Assembly: GCA_001017865.1 (NCBI GenBank)
Contig: LATQ01000326.1
Span: 1-14,737, forward strand
From: Rhodococcus sp. IITR03
GTDB taxonomy: Bacteria > Actinomycetota > Actinomycetes > Mycobacteriales > Mycobacteriaceae
Direction: 5' to 3'
DNA: 14,737 bases
The notes below the pieces were generated by a model that was given only the letters and a program-made list of their open reading frames with translations, searched no databases and was not told the DNA's origin. The position numbers and the translations under genes are program-made. Shown in pieces: positions 1 through 10,400 of the stretch (position 1 is its first letter; each line of letters opens with the position of its first letter).

Positions 1-1465
1 CCGGTAACGCCGACCTGTCCACCTTCCGCTCGGGGTGACGGGCAGGCCCGGTAGCACGACGATCACCGACGGGACCATGTACCGCGGCAGCCGGGTGGCC
101 GCGAAATGCAGGATCTCGGGCGCTCGATCGGAACGGTCCCGGTGGGCACCACATATCCGACGAGCCGGTCGCCGCTGCCGTCGTCGCGCACCACGACCAC
201 CGCCTGGGCAACGGCCGGATGCCGGAGCAGTGCCGCCTCGACCTCCTCGAGCTCGATGCGCAGACCGCGCAGCTGGATCTGGAAGTCACTGCGCCCGACG
301 TAGACGGGCTCGGCGCCCGCCGCGGTGCGGGTCCAGCGCATCAGATCTCCGGTGCGGTACATCCGCGCCCGGGCGCGAGGGGGTCGGCGACGAAACGCGT
401 CGCCGTCAGGCCGGGTTGTCCCGCATACCCTCGCCCCAGACCCGGTCCGGCGAGGTACAACTCCCCCACCGCGCCGCCGGCCACGGGCTGCAGATACGAG
501 TCCAGCAGGTACTCGTCGAAACCGGGTATCGGCGGCCCCACGGTGGGATTCTCGCCGGGGACGAGCGGATCGAGCAGGTTCGACATCACCGTGGCCTCGC
601 TCGGACCGTAGCCGTTGACCATGTGACGGCTCCGGGCCCACGTCTCCACCAGGGACGGCGGGCACGCCTCCCCACCGACGCTCACAAAGGTGAGGGCCGG
701 CAGCGCGTCCCGATCCAGCGTCGCCAACACCGCGGGTGTGGTGTACAGGTGCGTGATCTCCTCGTCGGCGAGGACACGCTCGAGGTCGTCACCGGCGGCA
801 ATGCCGGGCGGCACCACGACGAGCCGTGCCCCGGCCGAGAACGCGACGATCGTTTCCAGCAGCGAGGCATCGAACACCGGAAGCATCGCCTGCGCGACTC
901 GCGACTCGCGGTCGGCGACCGTCGAGAGCCGATCGACCAACTCGGCGATGCCGCGATGCGTCACGGTCACCCCCTTCGGCGTGCCCGTCGATCCGGACGT
1001 GAAGACGACATACGCGGCGTTGTCGGCGCGCACCGGAGCGCGGCGGTTGATGTCCGGCACCGGCGTTGCCGGCGCACCGTCGACGTCCATGTCCCGAACC
1101 GGCACGACGGATACATCGTCGGGCACCGCCGGTTCGGGTCCGTCGACGAGCACGCAGAGCGGTGTGACCGTCCGGATCATCGCGGTGACGCGGTCGCGGG
1201 GTTGGTCGGGGTCGGCGGGCACGTAGACGGCACCGGCGCGGACGACGGCGAGCATGGCGACGACCCGCAGGAACGACCGCCGCATCGCCACCACGACGGT
1301 GGTCTCCGGTGCTGCTCCGCGGGAGACGAGCAGATGTGCGAGCCGCTCGACCCGCTCGTCCAGCTCCGCGTAGGTCCATTGCCTGCCTGCGTCGACGACG
1401 GCGACGGACTCCGGGGACCGCGCCATCCAGTCGTCGAGGATCTCCGCCCACGTCCGTGAAGGGGC
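1..1465 (-). other. Adenylation domain A3 (module 3), unassigned substrate, runs to window edge
   Basis: It activates amino acid 3. Motifs: [26 protein letters not shown] (TSGSTG at 983-1000), [60 protein letters not shown] and, within the first 40 bases, [10 protein letters not shown] once a base is restored near 27. The by-eye pocket code is D-A-L-Y-S-G-G-V-M-K, not assignable by me. It shares S-G-G-V with A1, and the flanking sequence is also alike. Apparent deletions lie near 369, 120 and 27. The carrier domain that must follow is outside the window. Confidence 0.93.
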
Positions 1466-4400
1466 GGTGCCGGGAGCGGACACGACCGACACCTCGTCCC
1501 CGAACAGGCGGAGACGACCGAGCGGCACCTCCGGCCGATCGACGACGGCCTCGAGGACCTGGGCGACCTGCGACACGATCGCGTCGGCCGCGGCCCCGTC
1601 GAACAGATCCGGACGGTAGCTCAGTCGCAGCCGCAGCGCGTCGTCGACGTGCGCGATCAAAGTCAGCGGATAGTGGCCGGAGTCGTGTCCGGTGACCTCG
1701 CGCACCTGCATGCCCGCGATGTCGACCGCATCGGACAGAGCGGCACGGTCGACCGGGTACGACTCGAACACCGTCAGGGTGTCGAACCCGGCAGCCGGTC
1801 CGGCGACCTGCTGGATCTCCGTGAGACCGAGGTGATGCCGGTCGAGCAGTGCGGTCTGCTCGACTCGGATCCGCTCGACGAGCGCTGCGAGGGTTTCGTA
1901 CGGGTCGAGCCGGACCCGCACGGGAACCGTGTTGACGAACAGACCGATCATCTCCTCGACCCCGTCGACCTCCGCGGGCCGCCCGGAGACGGTCGATCCG
2001 AACACGACGTCGCGCTGCGAGGTGAGCTTCGCCAGCACGATCCCCCACGCGACCTGCACCACCGTGCCGACGGTGAGCCCGTGGTCCCGGACGAAGGCCT
2101 CCAGCGCCGGGTGTCCGCCGGATCGAGCGCCAGGTGGTCTCCTCGGACAGAGCCTGCACGAAGGTCTGCTCGGCGTCCGGGGCGACCAGCGTGGGCCGAT
2201 CCGGACCGGCCAGGTACCGCGACCAGGCATCGCGGGCGGGCGCCGGGTCCTGCTGCACGAGCCACCGCACATAGTCCCGGTAGGGACGTACCGGCGGGAG
2301 AACCCCGGTGTCCGCATCGGTGCCGTACAGCACGAGGAGTTCCTTCAGCAGCAACGGCGCCGACCAACCGTCGAGCAGGATGTGGTGGTTCGTGAACACC
2401 AGCCGGTGATCGTCCGGTCCCATCCTGACCAGGCTCAAGCGCACCAGCGGTCCGTGCGCCGTGTCGAAACGCTGCGTCCGGTCCTCGGTCTGCAGACGGG
2501 CCAGTTCCGACGCACGGTCATCAGGATCCAGGTCGCTCAGATCCCGCTCACACAGCGGCAGTTCGACCGATGCCTGCACGACCTGCACGGGCGGGGACTC
2601 CCCGTCGAAGACGAAGTTCACCCGCAGGTTCGGATGCCGCGCCGCCAGGGCGGCCACCGCCCGCCGGAGGCGTCGCGGATCGACGACACCGCCCAGGTGC
2701 AGGGTCAGTTGCACCGTGTACGCGTCGAGCGAATCGTTCCGGAGGGCATGGAACAGAAAGCCGGTCTGCAAGGGGGTGAGGGGCCACACGTCCTCGAGGC
2801 CGGGATAACGGCGCTCGAGCTCGTCGAGGCGTTCCTGGCTCAACGGGACCAGCGCAGATCCGACGGGGTGTGCCCTCCCGCGCCCGGTTCGGCGACGTGC
2901 CGGGCGAGGCCGCTCAGCATGCGTCGCCACCGTTCGGCCAGATCCGACACCTCCGGGCGGGCGATGACCCCGGTCGCATAGGCGAGATCCGCGCGCAGCA
3001 CCGGACCGTCGGCGGTGTCGACGACCATGGCGTTGACGGAGATCACCGCCGGTACCGGCTGAGCGGGATCGAGGCCACCGCCGAATTCGATGTCCGTGAC
3101 GGCGTCCGGCAGCGTGCTCCGGCCGTGGAAGTTGAAGGCGAGCCGGGGTGCCGGCAGGGCTTCGAGCGCGGCGCGGCCTCGTCGTCGAGATACCGCAGCA
3201 TCCCGTATCCGATCCCGTGGTCGGGAACGGCACGCAGGTGTTCCTTGACAGTCTTGATCGCGGTTCCCGCTGCGGTGCCGCCGCGTTCCACGGCCTCCAC
3301 GTCGATACCGGCCAGGTCCAGTCGCACCGGATAGGCCGCGGTGAACCATCCGACCGTCCGGGACAGATCGGCTCCCGGCACGACCTGCTCCTCCCGGCCG
3401 TGGCCTTCCAACGCCACGAGCACCCGGCGAGGTCGATCCCGCGCTCGGCGCGCTGCGCGACGACGGCTCCGGCCAGCGCTGCGAGAAGACCGTCCACGAT
3501 GCTCCCGTGGAAGGCCGCCGGGAGGACGGTCAGCAGCGCGGTGGTCGTGGGGGCGGGAACCTCGACGGTGACGGTGTCGACGGTGGCCCGACGTCGACCG
3601 CGGGGTCCAGCTCTCTGGCGCCGAGCAGCGCATCCGGACCCGACAGGGTCGAGATCCAGAACGGCAGCTCGGCCGCGCGCGTGCCGCGGCGGGTCGCCTC
3701 GACGAGACCGTGCGCCCAGCGGCGCATCGAGGTGCCCGTCGGTGCGGGATCCGGGTCGAGTCCGTGTTCGAGTCGAGCCGCCGCAGCAGCGAGGTCGCCC
3801 AACAGGATTCGCCAGGAGACACCGTCGATCACGGCATGATGTGCCACGAGCAACAGCCGCGAGGCGGGTCCCGCCTCGAATTGCACCGCCTGCAACATCA
3901 CTCCCCTGCCGGGATCCAACCGTCCGGTCGCGGCAGCATGCTCGGCAGCGGCGATCGCGGTGAATTCGGGCCCCGTGAGGTCGTCGACCCGGACGCGGCA
4001 CAGGATCGACGACGCCGAGACAGATCCGATGGGCCGTGTCTCGAGATGCAGCTCGTCAGGCGTTCCGGGCTCCGCGTGAAGCCGCGCCCGCAGCATGTCG
4101 TGCCGATCCACGACGCCTGCAGGGCCGCGAGAAGGTCGGCCTCGCGGAGTCGGTCCGGCAGCGGAACCGACACCGATTGGCAGAAGCCCGGATACGTGCG
4201 GCCGCTCCCGACCAGCCACCGCAGTATCGGGGTGAGTGGAACGTCACCGACGCCGCCGCCCGGCAGTTCCTCGAGCGTCGGCGCGGCCGGTCCGGCCAGG
4301 GTGACCGCCGCAGCGAGCGCTGCAATGGTCTTGTGTTCGAACACATCTCGGGGCGAGAGCACCAGTCCCTCAGCTTTGGCCCGCGCGACCAGCTGGATCG

Positions 4401-7400
4401 ACATGATCGAATCGCCGCCGAGAGCGAAGAACGAATCCTGTGTACCCACCCGGTCGACGCCGAGCACGTCGGCGAACACCCGGGCGAGAGCCCGTTCGGT
4501 GTCGGTGGTCGGTGCGATGTAGCCCTCGCTCCGCGTCGCGACCTCCGGGGCCGGCAGCGCGCGGCGGTCGAGTTTGCCGTGCACCGTCACCGGCAGGTCG
4601 GCCATGTGAACGAACGCGGCGGGAACCATGTAGTCGGGCAACCGCTCTCGGACGAAGCGACGGACGTCGTCGAGTCGCTCCTCTGCGGCGGGGTCGTTGA
4701 CATAGCGGGCGAGGCTGCCGATGTCATCGGCCGGACGGTACACATCGGTCAGCGCTGCATCGGCCCTGTCGTCCGGGTCGTCGCGGAGGACGATCACCTC
4801 CATCGATCCCGGTTCCTGCGACCACGTCACGGCGACCCGGTAGCCGAGTTCGGCGCCGAGCAGATCGAAGTCCGCAGGACCGATGCCGTCCGATCGTGGC
4901 CGGGGGTCCGGTTCCGGTACGAACGCGTGGCCGGGCATCGCATCGAGGGAGGTCGTCGCGGCCATCACGGACTGCAGGGCGGTGTGCGGTACGCCGGACA
5001 CGCGCAGGGCGTCGGGACGATCCGTCCGTAGGTGGTCGGCGAGCGCGGCGAGTGTTCCGAATCCCGCCCAGGACCGGCACGGAACGTCGGCGAGCGACCT
5101 GGGTCCGGTACCGGTGTGCAGCACCACGCTGTAGCGGTACAAGCCGAGTTCGTTGGCCGTCCGCATCCGGCCGAGTTCGATGTCGACCCCGGTGACACCC
5201 GGCAGACGACCGGCCAGGCCGGCGAAGAACTCGGGGGCGAGCAGCAGTTCCCTCTCGGAGAGCGTGGCACGGCGGACGCGTTCGCGGATCGTGTCCGCGG
5301 TCTCGGTGCCGTCGGCACGGGCGAGTTCCACCGCGGCAGCGAAGTACGGCAGCAGCGCCTGGTTCCGGACATCGCCGAGATGGACCGATCCGCCGGGTGC
5401 GAGCAGCAGCAGGATCTTCCGGAGCACCTCGAGCAGATACGCCGCATCCGGGAAGTACTGGATCACCGAATTGAGCACGACGGTGTCGAAGTACCGCTGC
5501 GGCAACCCCTCGGTCGCGTGCGCCGGTTGCGTCCTCAACGTCACCCGATCGGCCCACGGCTGCGATCGCACGGCGGAGCGCAGCGTCTCGATCGTCGGGG
5601 CCGAGAAGTCCGTGCCCCAGTACTCGGCGCAGTCGGGGGCCAGTTCTCGGAGCAGGAGACCGGAGCCCACGCCGATCTCGAGCAGGCGTCGGGGCCGGAG
5701 CCGCCGGACGGCCCGCACGGCGGCGTCGCGCCAGTCCCGCATCTGCTCGACCGGAATGGGCTGCCCGGTGTCGGTGGCGTTCCAACCCGCGAAGGTGCCG
5801 GTGTCACCGGTGTCCTCTTGTGGCGGCGTGGAGTACACGTCGTCGTACAGTGCCCTCCACCGCTCGACGGTGCCGGTCGCGCGGGTCGGGTCGGCGAGCA
5901 GTGTCTGCTCCCGGTCGAGCACGACATACGCGACCAGTCGTCCGGTCTCGTGGTGCCCCGGAGTCTCCCGCACGACCACGGCCGTGTGGCCACCGCCGGA
6001 TGCGCACCCAGGACCGCTTCGATCTCACCGGGTTCGACCCGGAAACCGCGGACCTTGACCTGATCGTCGCAGCGGCCCACGAATTCCAGGTGCCCGCCCG
6101 GGCCCTCGGCATCGCTCGTCGAGCGGATCCACCGCACGATGTCACCGGTGCGGTACATCCGCTCCCCCGGCCCGCCGAACGGGGATGCCACGAATCGCGC
6201 CGCGGTCGTGGCCGGACGACCGGGATATCCGCGAGAGACCCCGTCCCCGGTGATGTACAACTCGCCGGGGACACCGGGCGGCACCGGCAGCAGTCCGGCG
6301 TCGAGGACGAGGACCGCGACTCCCGGGATCGATGTGCCGATCGGGACCGACGCGCGCTCTCCTCGGGCGAACGCGTCCCCGACGAGGTACATCGTCGCGC
6401 ACACCGTCGTTTCCGTCGGTCCGTACGCGTTGACGAGCAACGTCGAGGGATGCGATTCGCGGAAGCGACGTGCGACCTCCGGGGACAGCACGTCACCGGC
6501 CGTGACCACCTGGTCCACACCGTCCCACACCTGCTCCGGAACGACGGCCGGGTCGGCAAGGGCGTGAAACAGCGGTGTCGGGACGAACATCGTCGTCACA
6601 CCGTGTTCGGCGATCATCCGCGCGACCGTCGACGGATCGAGCAGGCCGGGTGGCGCGAGCACCAGTTCGGTACCGCCGATCAGGCGGGCCAGATCTCGTA
6701 CACCGACGCGTCGAAACCCGGTGAGGACACCAGCGACATCCGGTGTCGCGGTCGCGAATCGGTCCATCCGTGCTCGACGAGGTGCACGAGGTTCCGGTGC
6801 GTGACGGCCACGCCCTTCGGGACACCCGTGGAACCGGACGTGTAGATCGTGTACGCGGTGTTCGACGGGTGCAGGGGCGCGATCCTGTCGTCGTCGGTGA
6901 GCGGTCGCGCATCGTCGGGCAGGGCGTGGGACGTCGGGCCGCCCGTCTCGTCGACGACCACGACGACGGCCGGGTCCGCGTGCGAGGTGGATCGACTGTC
7001 GGTGACCAGGACGCGGGGCGCGGCGTCGGCGAGGACGAAGGCGGTGCGATCGCTCGGATAGGCGGGGTCCAACGGCAGATAGGCGCCACCTGCCGCCGAC
7101 ACCGCGAGAAGTGCGACGACCAACGCCGGGGATCGATCGAGAGCGACGACCACCACGGACTCGGGCCCCACCCCCAGCTCTACGAGCAGACGAGCCAGCC
7201 TGTTGGCCCGGGCATCGAGGTCGCGGTACGTCCATCGGCCGGCGGCGCTGGTCAGCGCCGGTGCGTCCGGTGTCGCCGCGACCCGCTCGGCGAACACCGC
7301 CGGAACCGTCCGGTCAGCAGTGGTGGCGTCCGGACCGCTCCACGCGTCGAGGAGCAGATCGCGCTCCGACCGATCGAGAAGGTCGACACCGTCGACCCGT

Positions 7401-10400
7401 CGGTGCGGCGACCTCACGAGGGCATCGAGGACGCGGAGATACCGGTCGGCGAATCGTTCGACGGTGTCGCGCTCGAACAGATCGCTCGCGTATTCGATGC
7501 TGCCGAGCATCCCGCCGTCCTCGGCAGACGCGCGCTCCGACACGCTGATGTACAGGTCGAACCGCGCGATGTCGGTCGCGACGGGCAGCATCTCGACGTG
7601 GATGTCCGGATGGTCCAGGCTCGGCAGTGGGTTGTTCTGCAACGCGAATGCGACCTGGAACAGCGGATGATGGGCGGTCGAGCGCGCCGGGGCGAGCAAC
7701 TCCACCAGCCGTTCGAAGGGCGCGTCCTGGTTCTCGTAGGCGGCCAGTGCCTTGGCCCGCACGCGGTCGAGGACATCGGCGAGCGTCCATCGTCCGGTGA
7801 TGCCGTCCACGCGCAGCACCCACGTGTTGACGAAGAATCCGACGAGATCGGCAAGGGCCTCGTCGGTCCGCCCGGCCACCGGACCACCGATCGTGATGTC
7901 ATCGCCCGCACCGAGCTTGTGCAGGAGTACCACGAGTGCCGACTGGAAGACCATCGACGCGGTGACGCCGTGCTCGCCGGCCAGGTCGTCGGCCGCGATA
8001 CGCAGCTCCGCGGGAATCGTGAACTCCACCGGCCACCGCGGAAGGACTGCACCGCGGGGCGGGGACGGTCGAGCGGAAGAGAAAGGCATTCCGGGACCCC
8101 GGCGAGTTCTTCTCGCCAGTAGGAGAACTGCCGGTGCAGGATGCTTCCCGTCTCGTCCTCGTCCCCCAGCACCTCCCGTTGCCACAGGTGTAGTCGGCGT
8201 ACTGCACCGGCAGCGGATCCCATCGCGGTTCGGTCCCGGCCGATCGGGCCGCGTATGCCAGCAGCATGTCGCGCACCAGCGGCACCATCGACGCGCCGTC
8301 GCCGGCGATGTGATGCAGCACGAGCACCAGCACGTGGTCGTCGGAACCCGTCTGCAGCAGGGTGGCCCGCACCGGGATGTCGGTGGACAGGTCGAAGGGC
8401 CGCCGCGCCTCGGCGCGCACGGTGGCCTGCTCTTCGTCGGCGGTCACTGCCCGCACAGGCAGCGACAATGAGGTCCGCTCGACCGGCAGGATGCGCTGGA
8501 AGGCGACTCCGTCGGATTCCTCGAAGACCGTGCGCAGGGACTCGTGGCGCCCCACGACATCGGCGAACGCCGCCCTCATCGCGTCGATGTCCACCCGTCC
8601 GGTCAGGCGTGCCGCCATGGGGATGTTGTAGGTCGGCGACGGACCTTCGTAGCGGTGGATGAACCACAACCGGGACTGCGCGTAGGACAACGGGATCCGG
8701 TCCGGTCGACGTCGGGGTGTCAACGGCGTCCGGGCGACACCGCAGTCCGCGAGTCGCGGTGCCAGCTCGGCGATCGTCGGTGCTTCGAAGAGCATCCTGA
8801 TGGGTGCTTCGACGTGCAGTGCGGACCGGATCCCCGCCACGACACCGGTCGCCGACAGGGAATCGCCTCCGAGTTCGAAGAAGTTGTCGTCGACGCCGAC
8901 CCGATCCGGGGACAGATGAAGAACGTCCGCGAAGACCCCCGCGAGAGTCCGTTCCAGCCCCGTGCGCGGAGGACGATGGAGCACGCCCCGGCGGTCCGGG
9001 CCGGCAGCGCGGCACGGTCCAGCTTGCCGTTGGCCGTGATCGGCATCGCTGCCAGCGGCACCACCACAGCCGGGACCATGAAATCCGGGAGTTCCGTCGC
9101 GAGCGCATCACGAATCGCTGCGGGAGCCGGCGCCGTACCGGTGCGCGACACCACGTACGCCACGACCCGGTCGGATCCGGTCTCGCGCCGAACCACCGCC
9201 GCGGCCTGCTCGACGTCGGGGTGGCGGAGCAGTGCTGCTTCCACTTCGCCGAGTTCGATGCGCCGCCCCCGCACCTTGACCTGCAGGTCGGCGCGCCCCG
9301 CGTAGATCAGCCGCAGATCCGAGGTGGCCGCTGCGCTGTCGTCCTCTGCGCTGTCGTCGTTCGTCGACCACCGCACGAGATCGCCGGTGCGGTACATCCG
9401 TGACCCCGCCGGCCCGAACGGGTCGGCGACGAACCGCGTCGCCGTCGTCCCCGGGCGCCGGTGGTATCCCCGCGCCAGGCAGGTCCTGCCGGATACAGCT
9501 CGCCGATCACCCCGGGCGGCACCGGATTCAGGCGTGCGTCGAGCACGACGGACCGGAATCCGGGTCCGAGTGTGCCTGCGGTGACCGGTCTGCCGGGCAC
9601 AAGGTCCTCCGAGGCCATCTGCACGGTGATCTCGCTCGGCCCGTACCCGTTGACCATGCGGCGGCCCGGCGCCCATTTCTCCACCAGCCAGGTCGGGCAG
9701 TCCTCACCGCCGACGCTCACGAAGACAGGTCCTCGAGGACCGCCGGATCGATCGTTGCGAGGACCGCAGGAGTGGTGCAGAAGTGGGTGATCCGCTCGGC
9801 GCGCAACGCATGTGCGAGGTCGTGACCGGCGGACGCGCCGGGTGGGCCGATCACCAGGTGCGCCGCCGAGCCGAACGCGACGAGCAACTCCAGTACCGCC
9901 AGGTCGAAGCTCGGGGATGTCCCGTGCCAGACCCGCGCGTCGTGGCCGGCGAGCGTACGGGTGTGCGCGACGAGGTTCGACAGTCCCCGGTGGGTGACGA
10001 CCACGCCTTTCGGCTGTCCCGTCGATCCGGAGGTGTAGATGAGGTAGGCGGGTTGATCCGAACGCGCGGGCGCGCACCGGTCCGTATCGGTCACCGGAGA
10101 CCCGGTGTATCGCTTCGTCTCCGTGACCACCTCCGGATCGTCGACCACGGTCCACGGCACGGTGCCGGGAAGCAGGGACCGTTCGCCGATGGTGGTGAGT
10201 CCGAGCACGGCGCCGCAGTCGCGCAGCATGTACTCGATCCGGGCGGGCGGATAGGCGGGGTCCACCGGGACGAAGGCCGCGCCCGTCTTCGCCACGGCCA
10301 GATCGAGACGATCGAGTCGACGGACCGGGCCATGCCGATCGCGACGAAACGTTCCGGTCCTGCGCCGCGCTCGATGAGCATGCGGGCCAGCCGATTCGAC

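Noticed and set aside
35..1459. Long plus-strand open frame of 474 codons
   Set aside because: It lies exactly antisense to adenylation domain A3, is Arg/Pro-rich, and has no recognisable motif. Long antisense frames are expected in GC-rich coding DNA. The same holds for the plus-strand frames at 5032-6063 and 6743-8122.
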